Assembly (NCBI RefSeq): GCF_000424285.1
Contig: NZ_KE384157.1
Span: forward strand, 219,167-283,166
Reading direction: 5' to 3'
Source: Butyrivibrio sp. MB2005
Lineage (GTDB): Bacteria; Bacillota; Clostridia; Lachnospirales; Lachnospiraceae
DNA: 64,000 bases
Shown here: one piece after another, positions 51,496-60,168 of the stretch
Layout: each line of letters opens with the position of its first letter
How positions within the stretch are numbered: position 1 is the first letter of the stretch
Made by a program: the position numbers and the translations under genes
The notes under the pieces: model-generated
The model's database searches: none
Told to the model about the DNA's origin: nothing
The model's input: only the letters and a program-made list of their open reading frames with translations

Positions 51496-52188
51496 TCACT
51501 GTTTTCTGGGATCGATGAATCTAGCTGCATCAGCAACACGACCATACTGACCCTTAGCCTTTTCCATAGCTGTGTTAGCATCGTCGCCGGCCTTGATGAA
51601 GTCCATCATCTTTCCGAAGTTAACATACTTGTATCCGATGATCTCGTCGTTCTCATCAAGAGCAAGGTCTGTGATGTAACCATCTGTAAGCTCAAGATAA
51701 CGAGGTCCCTTATCAAGTGTTCCATATGTAGTACCAACCATTGAACGTGATCCCTTACCAAGGTCCTCAAGACCGGCACCAATCTGAAGTCCATCCTCTG
51801 AGAATGCAGACTGTGTTCTACCATATACAATCTGAAGGAACAGCTCTCTCATAGCTGTGTTGATAGCGTCACATACAAGGTCTGTATTGAGCGCTTCAAG
51901 AACTGTAAGACCGGGAAGAATTTCAGCTGCCATAGCTGCTGAATGAGTCATACCGGAACATCCGATAGTCTCTACAAGTGCCTCCTGGATGATTCCATCC
52001 TTAACATTAAGGGAAAGCTTACAGCCACCCTGCTGAGGAGCACACCAGCCAATACCATGTGTATAACCGGAAATGTCCTTAATCTCTTTGGACTGAACCC
52101 ATTTTGCTTCTTCAGGAATGGGAGCAGCACCATGATGTACCCCTTGTGTTACGGGACACATATTTTTTACCTCTGTTGAGTAAATCAT
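51496..52188 (-). CDS. NifU/IscU-like iron-sulfur scaffold protein
   Basis: A 230-residue protein with an IscU/NifU N-terminal-like core: ETIGCSGMTHSAAMAAEILPG holds one conserved Cys, and WCAPQQGGCKLS near residue 50 supplies others. It is longer than housekeeping IscU (about 130), with added N- and C-terminal segments typical of the version paired with GGGtGRT. It should assemble or hold Fe-S clusters in the cytoplasm. AAGGAGG precedes the ATG. First gene of the two-gene operon. Confidence 0.9.
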   Translation of the reverse strand: MIYSTEVKNMCPVTQGVHHGAAPIPEEAKWVQSKEIKDISGYTHGIGWCAPQQGGCKLSLNVKDGIIQEALVETIGCSGMTHSAAMAAEILPGLTVLEALNTDLVCDAINTAMRELFLQIVYGRTQSAFSEDGLQIGAGLEDLGKGSRSMVGTTYGTLDKGPRYLELTDGYITDLALDENDEIIGYKYVNFGKMMDFIKAGDDANTAMEKAKGQYGRVADAARFIDPRKQ

Positions 52189-52352
52189 AAGTACCTCCTT
52201 ATTGTTAGTGTTTACTATAGAATGATAAATTTTTATCCATTACTACGCACTACACAAGGATTTTACTAAAAATTGCAGATATTATCAAGGATTTTGAGAT
52301 TGTAGGTTATAAAATATTGATTAATTTTCCCTTTTTTCAAAAAACATGAAAA

Positions 52353-52376
52353 ACGGCAGCCATTTAAGGCTGCCGT
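52353..52376 (-). terminator. Terminator of the 26-residue peptide gene
   Basis: ACGGCAGCC / GGCTGCCGT, 9-bp stem with ATTTAA loop, followed by TTTTTCATGTTTTTT on the minus strand. It lies 30 nt past the small gene's stop and upstream of the NifU-like gene. Confidence 0.85.
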
Positions 52377-52406
52377 GAATCCCTCAATCGAAACATTATG
52401 TATGAA

Positions 52407-52487
52407 TCAAAAGATTACATAAAGCATTCCGATCATTCCTACTACCATTAAAAGCAGTACGAAGTTTTCAAGTCTTTCCATTGTCAT
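52407..52487 (-). CDS. 26-residue hydrophobic membrane peptide
   Basis: A short frame, ATG at 52487 to TGA at 52407. The product opens MTMERLENF and continues as a single membrane helix VLLLMVVGMIGMLYVIF. GGGGGG lies about 9 nt upstream of the ATG and a terminator follows the stop, so it looks like a complete small gene rather than chance. It sits in a 421-bp gap between the PAP2 gene and the NifU-like gene; the rest of the gap is AT-rich with no other feature. Function unknown; such peptides often modulate membrane complexes or are type I toxin-like. Confidence 0.6.
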   Translation of the reverse strand: MTMERLENFVLLLMVVGMIGMLYVIF

Positions 52488-52609
52488 AATCACTATCCCC
52501 CCAGATCTAATTTGACAATTATTTCTCACAAGAAAATCAATTTCTAAAATAAGTATAAAATGTCTTGTCCATCAGATGTCCAACAAGAAAATAATTTATT
52601 AAATTTTTT

Positions 52610-53557
52610 TTAATTTTTTGCCTCCTTTTGAATTACCAAAGGCCAGCAGATCATGGCAAACAGAAGCATTATGAGCCTTGCGATAAAGTTGCCCCAATGT
52701 CCGCCAAAGGCAGCTCCAACGGTGGCAGGTCCAAAATACTCTTTCCATCCAAATGTTATGGCAACACCGACGCAAACCAGCATTGGAAGGTTCTTGGCGC
52801 CAACAGGAATCTCGTAGTGAATATAATGTCTGTCCACATAGCTTCCTATCAGGAATCCAAGGAAAGCTCCTGCTGCCTTGAAGCAGTCATTCATCATCTT
52901 GGACGGATCAACGAGAAGCGCTCCCGCTGCATCATAGTCCATGGGGTAAGGTTTTACCTGAATATATATAAGGGCTGCCACAACAAAAACAACACCAAGC
53001 AGTGTGAGAATGTCTAAGGTTTTCTCATCGCCTTCAACTCTCTTAGCCACTTTGTACACAATGAAGATTATAAGTATTGATTCAAGGGCTGCTACAATTA
53101 CATCCTGAGGTGTATGAACCCCAAGGAAATTCCTTGAAAATCCTGTCAGGACGATAAGTACGGCGCTGGTAATTGCAAGCCATTTGCGCTTATCCTTTTG
53201 CCATACAAAGACATCGCCATAAAGTGTTGTTGCGGACTTTGTATGTCCACTCGGGAAAGAATAACCTGTTGCCGCAACCTTGGAGTCCCCTGCAGGCTCA
53301 ATAAGTTCAGAGCGGATCCAGGGACGATAGGCACAAACCGTCAGCTTGATGACGCCGTTAACAAGTTCGCTGAACCAATGCGTAGTCAGGAAAAAATATC
53401 CCCATGCTTTATCTACTCCCCAAAAGACCACAAAGGGCAGAAATGGTAAAACATCCACAGCGAATTTTGATATGGCATTAAAAAACTCATCAAAAATACC
53501 GCCGGTAGCATTTCTCAAATTCTGTAATAATAACAAGTATTGAATATCAAATTCCAT
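52610..53557 (-). CDS. PAP2-superfamily membrane phosphatase
   Basis: A 315-residue integral membrane protein with the three PAP2 motifs in order: KLTVCAYRPWIR (KxxxxxxRP-like), SFPSGHTKSA (PSGH) and SRNFLGVHTPQDV (SRxxxxxHxxxD). About seven or eight membrane helices. These enzymes remove phosphate from lipid phosphates such as phosphatidic acid or undecaprenyl pyrophosphate at the outer membrane face. The ATG is 2 nt after the GLUG gene stop and its ribosome site GAGGAG lies within that gene, so translation is coupled. Confidence 0.92.
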   Translation of the reverse strand: MEFDIQYLLLLQNLRNATGGIFDEFFNAISKFAVDVLPFLPFVVFWGVDKAWGYFFLTTHWFSELVNGVIKLTVCAYRPWIRSELIEPAGDSKVAATGYSFPSGHTKSATTLYGDVFVWQKDKRKWLAITSAVLIVLTGFSRNFLGVHTPQDVIVAALESILIIFIVYKVAKRVEGDEKTLDILTLLGVVFVVAALIYIQVKPYPMDYDAAGALLVDPSKMMNDCFKAAGAFLGFLIGSYVDRHYIHYEIPVGAKNLPMLVCVGVAITFGWKEYFGPATVGAAFGGHWGNFIARLIMLLFAMICWPLVIQKEAKN

Positions 53558-53559
53558 TT

Positions 53560-56500
53560 TTACTCCTCGCTTTCTTTATTATCGGATTCTTCCGAATCCT
53601 CTTTTACTTCATCATTACTTTCAGAAGGTGTTTCCTCAACTACCTCGTTCTCTTCCTTGTTTTCAGAAAGTGTCTCCTCAACTACTGCCTTATCCTCTGT
53701 CTTTTCTTCTGTCTTTTCCTCCTTATTATCTATCTTCTTAAGAAACTTCTCCTTGTATTCCTCCAGCTCTTTTTTAAGTTCATCATCCTGAGAATCGTCA
53801 TAGAAAATCTGCTCTTTACTCTCAATCTTCTTGGAGACTTTGGTCTTGACTCCGCCGAGGAACTTGGGAAGTTTACCTTTGTTTCTCCAGATTACAATGA
53901 TGATCAGTATTATAAGAACCACCAAAGCTATGATAATGCCGCCCAGTATTCTGGTAAACCAGATGGAGACCTTATCTATATTGGCTGCTCCCATGGCAAG
54001 AACAAATTCATTACCCTTAACCTCATAAAGAGAATAGCCACCCATCTGGCCTTTTTTCTCAAGAAGCGTGCTCTTATCTCCATCAAGAAGATATAGATCA
54101 AATTCCTTCAAAGCATCTACAGGTAATAGATCGGCTACCTGTGCATATTCGTACAGTGGTTTAAATCTGATCTGATGGACATCGGAGCCATCATAGGGAA
54201 TTTTCACCTTCAGAGTCTCATAGTAATGCTCTTCCTCGGATGAATCTAAGTATGGATCGTAGGTAACGGTTCTCTCCACAGATAGCTTCTCGTTATCCTT
54301 GAACATGCCATCTACCAAAAGTTCTGACTGATAGAAGCCTTCGGTTTCGCTATCCTGGGCTATGGTTGTCCTGTAGCGGTTATACCTGGCGGTTATAGTG
54401 ATATCATTTACAATTCTCTCTACTCCGTCGATATCCCAGGTTACATAGAAGCCTTCCTTTTCATCCACCTTGGGATACTCAGGGAGCGAAATGGATTCGC
54501 CATACTTTTTAACGATCTGCCCTACCTTTTTGCTGCCATCCTCAAGGTCCTCATCCTCTAAAATGAAATTGATATTAAGAGTCTCAAACTCATAGGGAAT
54601 ATCCTTGATTCCCATGGCGACTTTGTAGTTTACAGGCTCCGCCTTAAGGGAATAGCTTACTCTGTCAATTCCTGCAAGGTCATCACTTACAAAAAAGTTA
54701 TCCCTGACTTCACCCTTATCATCTACATGACCTGCGATAGCTCCATACCAGTTTTTGGCTTCGCCAACAGTTACTATGCTAAGGCATTCCTGCAAATGCA
54801 TGGCATTTCCGGCGATTCCGCCTACATAGTTATCTCCGTCCAGCTCGCCTCTTGCATAGGACTTTACTATGTGTGAAAGGGATGAGCCTGCAACTCCGCC
54901 TACATATTCTCCTGAGGTTGATGCCACCTTTGAAAAGCTTCCGCAATTATAGATGGTACCCATCTCCTGAAGTCCGCAGACACCGCCTGCATTATTCTTA
55001 AGAGATGTAATGTCACCGTAATTCTTATTGCCCCTAAGAACACATCTTGTGATATATGAAGCCAGAATCGAATTGTTCTTAAGGCCGGTTATTACGCCCT
55101 CCTGATCAAAGTCATAATCTATTGCCATGGTCCCTGCTATTCCGGAAACACTTATATCTCCCTTGCATTCTCCGTAATTCAGGCAGGAATCTATTGTGGC
55201 ATCAGTTGTATCATTTACTGCTTCGTAGGATGTATCAGTATATACTTCCGTGTAATCTTTTTCTAAAACTCCGTCTATGGCATCTGTATAAAGCCCCAGA
55301 ATATTTGTGAACTGATCATTGATATCCTGGAGGTCGTCCACCAGTACACCGGTTGCGTTATTGACTTCACTGTTCAATAATCCGAAGTTGTCGTTCATCC
55401 CCTGCATATTATCTGCAAGGCTTGCGGTTCTGGCTTTATATTCCGGAGAAAACTGAGGGAAGCCTATAGAACCTCTTCCGGCCACCTCAGCAAGAATGTC
55501 TTTTGTCTGATCGCTGGCTGATGCAAAGGCATCCGTAGCTTCGTCTAAGTTATTCATGGCACTCTGGGCATCGCTTCTCACATCATCTGTCATCTCAGGC
55601 AAATGTTTTTCATAGATGCCAAGAATCGTCGCTGTTGCAGTTGCTATGTCATCAGCATAATTGCCCTTCTCACCGGTTATGGGATTGACATAGTTATCAG
55701 TTGCATATCTGATTCCATCAGCGTCTGCCTTGACCTGTGCCATCTTATGGAGATTGCTGTCCTCCTCATTTTTATCCTGAGGAAATGCTCTTCCATCCGA
55801 ATGTTCCCAGAAACCGTCCATGTCAGAATTAAGTCCTGTTCCGATGTCACTTTCACTCCAGGAACCAAAATCTGTTTCTACCGAATCATTGGCATAGCGA
55901 TATTGAACATCCGCTGCCGTATCAAAAAGGGCTTTGTTGTTTGCAATAGCAAGGTTGTAGAAAACCCTTTGGGATCTTTTCCTTAGCTCTGTGTACTGGG
56001 CCGTTGCGGATTCAAGAATTTCTTTTGCCTCGGTGTACTGCCTGAGCTCATCCTCATTCTCGATATACATTTCAATATCTACATCATCGCCTACGTCAGC
56101 TATATCCATCGAGGATTCGCCTATTTCTTCCATGCCTTCGCTGACCTTATCAAAGGTTCCGTCCTGTCTTGATGTTTCTTCAAGCACATAGTCAACTCTT
56201 GAAAAGGCTTCTGTTGCACCTGCGGATACACCATTTGCAAAATCAACAACACCTGCAGCAATGTATCTGGTATCCTCCACTGCACCTGCAGTGAATTTCT
56301 GTATTACGGCAAGTCTTTCGGATATTGTATTAGACTGTGACTTGGCATCCTGCAAAGTAGTGGTGACACAGTCATGGAGCTTTGATACAGACTCCTGAAG
56401 CTGAGCTGCAATATCAGAGCTTAAGTCAACTGTTATGTAAGGCTCGGCCTGACCGACGATTCCGCCTATATCTTTTCTTCCTTTGATGAGTCCGTTGTTG

Positions 56501-57582
56501 GAACATTTCAAAAGATAGCCCGACTGTCTTCCTGCAATACCTCCCACGTTGTAGCCCACATGGTCATAGCCTATCTCTCCGTCATTGATGCAGCGGGAGA
56601 TGATTCCTATGGATTGTCCTGCTATTCCGCCTGTGTCATAGACAGTGACGCTCTCCTTTGCAACATCTCTCTCATGGCCAATGCCGTCTTTGATCAGGTT
56701 GATAAAGCTTGTCAGCTTCTCAAAGGAATCGATTGTGATCTCAGTGTCGGTATTGGTGGTATTTACAAAGGCTTTGTTTGTACAGTTCTCAATGTCTCCT
56801 TCATTTAATCCTGCTATTCCGCCTGTAAAATGGACGCCGCTTATATAGCCATCGCCGGTGCAGTGATCGATTTTACCTGTAAGCTCATTGATACCTGCAA
56901 CGCCGCCTATATAGTCATTTCCTTTAACTACTCCGTTAAAGGAACAATTGCTTATATTTCCGCTATTATCTCCTGCTATTCCTCCAATGATCGTTGTATT
57001 TCCTTCCGGGATCACAGAGCCGATAAAATTCAGGTTCCTGATGACACCTGTCTTCTGAACATGGACAAAAAGTCCCGCATAGGACAGGCCGCTTGTAATC
57101 TGCACACCGGATATGCTGTGTCCCTGCCCGTCAAAAATACCGCCAAAGGTTGGAATGCCGCTAAACTCTTTGCCGCCAAAACTTATATCATCTGTCAGAA
57201 TAACCTTCTTATTTACAGACCAGGTATCAAGGGCGCATTTTGAAGCAAAATCAAGTAATTCTTCTGCACTTCCAATGCTGATCTCCTCGATGGTCTCAGG
57301 TATCAGCGCCTGAATCTCTTCTCTGATATCCTGATCAACATCCTCGACATTATTCTCGGCATCCTCCTGAGTACCTGTGGTGTAGAGGTTTTCTATAGCT
57401 TCGCCCTTATCATCACCGGCAGCTTCCTGATTTTCTTCAGAACTTTCTGATTCATCCTGATTTTCTTTGGAGTTTTCTGTATCTAATTCTTCCTGATTTT
57501 CGACTGTTTCAGCAAAAACAGCGATGGGAGAAGCACTCATAATGGTGATCGCAAGTAGGGCTGCAACAATTCTCTTTTTCAT
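53560..57582 (-). CDS. Large GLUG-repeat surface protein with membrane anchor and acidic cytoplasmic tail
   Basis: A 1340-residue protein. The ATG at 57582 has AGGAGG 8 nt upstream and opens a signal peptide (KKRIVAALLAITIMSASP, cleavage near FAET). An acidic linker follows. GLUG-type repeats (GGIAGDNSGNI, GGVAGINEL, GGIAGLNEGDI and similar) fill about 130-385; a long helical region, about 390-760, resembles coiled surface segments of YhgE-like proteins; further GLUG repeats lie at about 790-925, then beta-rich segments and one membrane helix near 1200 (LGGIIIALVVLIILIIIVIW). The last 110 residues are charged and end in Glu-rich repeats. Tightly coupled to an MMPL transporter and a PAP2 phosphatase. 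Adhesin or transporter partner is possible. Confidence 0.85.
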   Translation of the reverse strand: MKKRIVAALLAITIMSASPIAVFAETVENQEELDTENSKENQDESESSEENQEAAGDDKGEAIENLYTTGTQEDAENNVEDVDQDIREEIQALIPETIEEISIGSAEELLDFASKCALDTWSVNKKVILTDDISFGGKEFSGIPTFGGIFDGQGHSISGVQITSGLSYAGLFVHVQKTGVIRNLNFIGSVIPEGNTTIIGGIAGDNSGNISNCSFNGVVKGNDYIGGVAGINELTGKIDHCTGDGYISGVHFTGGIAGLNEGDIENCTNKAFVNTTNTDTEITIDSFEKLTSFINLIKDGIGHERDVAKESVTVYDTGGIAGQSIGIISRCINDGEIGYDHVGYNVGGIAGRQSGYLLKCSNNGLIKGRKDIGGIVGQAEPYITVDLSSDIAAQLQESVSKLHDCVTTTLQDAKSQSNTISERLAVIQKFTAGAVEDTRYIAAGVVDFANGVSAGATEAFSRVDYVLEETSRQDGTFDKVSEGMEEIGESSMDIADVGDDVDIEMYIENEDELRQYTEAKEILESATAQYTELRKRSQRVFYNLAIANNKALFDTAADVQYRYANDSVETDFGSWSESDIGTGLNSDMDGFWEHSDGRAFPQDKNEEDSNLHKMAQVKADADGIRYATDNYVNPITGEKGNYADDIATATATILGIYEKHLPEMTDDVRSDAQSAMNNLDEATDAFASASDQTKDILAEVAGRGSIGFPQFSPEYKARTASLADNMQGMNDNFGLLNSEVNNATGVLVDDLQDINDQFTNILGLYTDAIDGVLEKDYTEVYTDTSYEAVNDTTDATIDSCLNYGECKGDISVSGIAGTMAIDYDFDQEGVITGLKNNSILASYITRCVLRGNKNYGDITSLKNNAGGVCGLQEMGTIYNCGSFSKVASTSGEYVGGVAGSSLSHIVKSYARGELDGDNYVGGIAGNAMHLQECLSIVTVGEAKNWYGAIAGHVDDKGEVRDNFFVSDDLAGIDRVSYSLKAEPVNYKVAMGIKDIPYEFETLNINFILEDEDLEDGSKKVGQIVKKYGESISLPEYPKVDEKEGFYVTWDIDGVERIVNDITITARYNRYRTTIAQDSETEGFYQSELLVDGMFKDNEKLSVERTVTYDPYLDSSEEEHYYETLKVKIPYDGSDVHQIRFKPLYEYAQVADLLPVDALKEFDLYLLDGDKSTLLEKKGQMGGYSLYEVKGNEFVLAMGAANIDKVSIWFTRILGGIIIALVVLIILIIIVIWRNKGKLPKFLGGVKTKVSKKIESKEQIFYDDSQDDELKKELEEYKEKFLKKIDNKEEKTEEKTEDKAVVEETLSENKEENEVVEETPSESNDEVKEDSEESDNKESEE

Positions 57583-57583
57583 A

Positions 57584-60055
57584 TCACATGCCCTCCTGTC
57601 CTGATGCTTCGCTGTCATTGGCATCGTTTATCTCATTTTCATCAAGCATGGTCACTTCAGCATTATCAACGAAGGCGCTGACATTTCCGCGAACCACTGC
57701 GTTTACAACACCTGTTACGTTACCGTCTATTTTGCCCCTTACAAAGCCGTCAATTCGCATAATTCCTGAGAGCTGCCTTGTCTGCATAGGTTTATTCATA
57801 ACAAAAGCAGTAAGCTCAATGATCTTATCTCCCACAAGAAGGATCTGGGGAAGAACGAACATAGTTACAAAAATAGAGATTATTGTACCTCTTCCAAGAC
57901 ATTTTCCTATGCCGTAAATAGCACAGTCAGATGTCATGTTACCGATGAGCATACCTGCAACTGCAAGCATTGTTCCGGAGGTAATGATCGTAGGGAAGGA
58001 CACATTCATTGTCTCAATGATGGCTTCTCTCTTACCTCTTGTACCTCTAAGCTCTGTATATCTGCCTGCAATAACAATTGCATAATCGATATTGGCACCC
58101 ATCTGAATGGAACTTACGATCAGATAGCCAAGGAAAAACAGGTTATCATGCTGCAAAGCAGGAATCGAGAAATTGATCCAGATACATCCCTGAATAACTG
58201 CAATAAGAAGAACCGGCATTCCAGCGGATTTAAAGGTAAAAAGAAGGACCACAAGAACTGCAAGTATCGAAATTACACTGGTAACAGTATTGTCTCTTGC
58301 AAAGCATTTTTTAAGATCAAGCTGACTTACAGATTCTCCGACAACATAGATTTTGTCTTCGTCATAATATTTTTCCGTAATATCATGGAGCTCAGATATA
58401 AAAGCAAAGGTCTCATCGGACTCCTGGGGAAGACTTGTATAAACAAGTATTCTTGAATATTCTTCACCCTGAAGCTGCTTTTTGCCAAAGTTCATCATTC
58501 TGTTCGCATCACTTAGCTTGTCCATAAGCTCATCACTTAAGGTCACATAGCCCTCATTTACCTCCTGATATACATACAGGAACATGTCTATAAGGGGCAC
58601 TCTGTAGTTAACAAGCCCGTTTACAACCTTGGCATAATCAGAATCATTCAGAGCATAGGCAGCATAAACAAGCTCTGCCATCTCATAGTCGATATTCAAA
58701 AGCTCCGAGAACTGTCTTGGAGTTAATTTATCGGTAAGGGTGTAGCCCCCAAGAGCCTCGGTATTGGCAAGACCTGTAACGGAGGTTACGTTCTTATTTT
58801 CCTCAAGCTCACTAATGAGCGCTTTTTCCTTATCATAGTCTCCTGCAGGGAAAACCAATGCCATCATGTTATCCGCCGTAAAGGTTTCCTTCTGCATGTT
58901 TTCAGCTATCTGCACATCGTTGATAATGGGTGGTGTTATCTGGCTGTAGCCATACACATAGGGAGTACCTGACGATATTTTCTGAGCGAAAATGATCAGC
59001 ACCAGGAATGCAGGCGCAATAAGATACCTTGTAAGATATGCAAATTTACCTACAAAGGGAATTTCAGGAATAAAGTTTTTGTGCTGGGTTTTCTCCATAA
59101 GCCCCGCAAAAAGCATAATGATGCCGGGCATTAAAAGGAATACTGACAAAAGGCTAAGTATGATAGCCTTTATTAGAACCATACCAAGATCCTTACCTAT
59201 TCCAAACTGCATGAACAGCATGGCAATAAGGCCGCCCATTGTGGTAAGCGAGCTGCCGGTGATCTCGGGAATAGCTTTTGATAAAGCCACGATACAGGCT
59301 TCACGATTATCACGCTTTGCCTTTTCTTCTTTATATCTGTTTAGGAAAATGACTGCATAGTCAACTGAAAGTGCCAGCTGAAGCACTATTGTGACTGAAT
59401 TGGATACGAATGAGATAGTACCAAAAAGGAAATTGGTGCCCATCTGCACAAGGGCTGCAGAGCCAAAGGTAAGGAGCAGCACCGGAACCTCAGCATAAGC
59501 CTGGGATGTCAGAACAAGTACTACCACAACTATAATGACTACAAGCACGGATATGACATTCATTTCCTTGTCGATAAGCTCAGCCTGAATATCGCCTAAG
59601 GTAGTGGATATATATGAATCATATCCGGAAAAATACTCTTTTACCTGATCCAATAAAACAAGGCACTGTTCTTCTTTTTCATCATAATCAAAGGTGATGC
59701 TAAACAGCGCAGAACCATTATTGTAATGGGCACTTTTATCATCAAAATCGCAGGAAAAGACTCCGTCGATAGCTTCGATATCTTTCTGAATCTTAAGCCC
59801 CTGCTCATAAGAGATATTCGCCACCATTACTTTTACACTGCCATAGGTGACAAACTGTTCTTCCATGAGATCGAGGCCCCTTCTGGTCTCACTGTCAGAA
59901 GGCAGGTAAAATGCAAGATCATTTTCTACGCCTACCCATCCCCTTGCTATCACGGAAAAAATGCACAAAATCGCATAGATAAGGAAAAAAAGATTCCTCT
60001 TGTCTACGATGAATGAGCATATCTTAACGCCCAGTCCACCTCCGCCATTCTTCAT
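57584..60055 (-). CDS. MMPL/RND-superfamily membrane transporter
   Basis: An 823-residue protein with twelve predicted membrane helices in two repeats, each preceded by a large outer loop. The first loop covers about 40-165 and the second about 360-555, as in RND/MMPL exporters. Motifs such as LALSVDYAVIFLNRYKEE and GANIDYAIVIAGRYTELRG are the paired intramembrane regions with the Asp-Tyr proton-relay positions. MMPL members move lipids or hydrophobic molecules. GAGGGGG precedes the ATG. It leads a three-gene operon; the next gene starts 1 nt after its stop. Confidence 0.93.
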   Translation of the reverse strand: MKNGGGGLGVKICSFIVDKRNLFFLIYAILCIFSVIARGWVGVENDLAFYLPSDSETRRGLDLMEEQFVTYGSVKVMVANISYEQGLKIQKDIEAIDGVFSCDFDDKSAHYNNGSALFSITFDYDEKEEQCLVLLDQVKEYFSGYDSYISTTLGDIQAELIDKEMNVISVLVVIIVVVVLVLTSQAYAEVPVLLLTFGSAALVQMGTNFLFGTISFVSNSVTIVLQLALSVDYAVIFLNRYKEEKAKRDNREACIVALSKAIPEITGSSLTTMGGLIAMLFMQFGIGKDLGMVLIKAIILSLLSVFLLMPGIIMLFAGLMEKTQHKNFIPEIPFVGKFAYLTRYLIAPAFLVLIIFAQKISSGTPYVYGYSQITPPIINDVQIAENMQKETFTADNMMALVFPAGDYDKEKALISELEENKNVTSVTGLANTEALGGYTLTDKLTPRQFSELLNIDYEMAELVYAAYALNDSDYAKVVNGLVNYRVPLIDMFLYVYQEVNEGYVTLSDELMDKLSDANRMMNFGKKQLQGEEYSRILVYTSLPQESDETFAFISELHDITEKYYDEDKIYVVGESVSQLDLKKCFARDNTVTSVISILAVLVVLLFTFKSAGMPVLLIAVIQGCIWINFSIPALQHDNLFFLGYLIVSSIQMGANIDYAIVIAGRYTELRGTRGKREAIIETMNVSFPTIITSGTMLAVAGMLIGNMTSDCAIYGIGKCLGRGTIISIFVTMFVLPQILLVGDKIIELTAFVMNKPMQTRQLSGIMRIDGFVRGKIDGNVTGVVNAVVRGNVSAFVDNAEVTMLDENEINDANDSEASGQEGM

Positions 60056-60109
60056 TTTAGTTCCCCCTCAAAAACTTTAAATGATTATTATGACTATATA
60101 TATTGTTTA

Positions 60110-60138
60110 AGAGCCCTTTCCAATGAGAAAAGGGCTCT
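60110..60138 (-). terminator. Hairpin after the 679-residue gene
   Basis: AGAGCCCTTT / AAAGGGCTCT, 10-bp stem, 30 nt past the stop codon at 60169. The downstream tract on the minus strand is only moderately T-rich (TAAACAATATAT). Confidence 0.55.
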
Positions 60139-60168
60139 CACATATATTATTATACTACCATTTTACAA

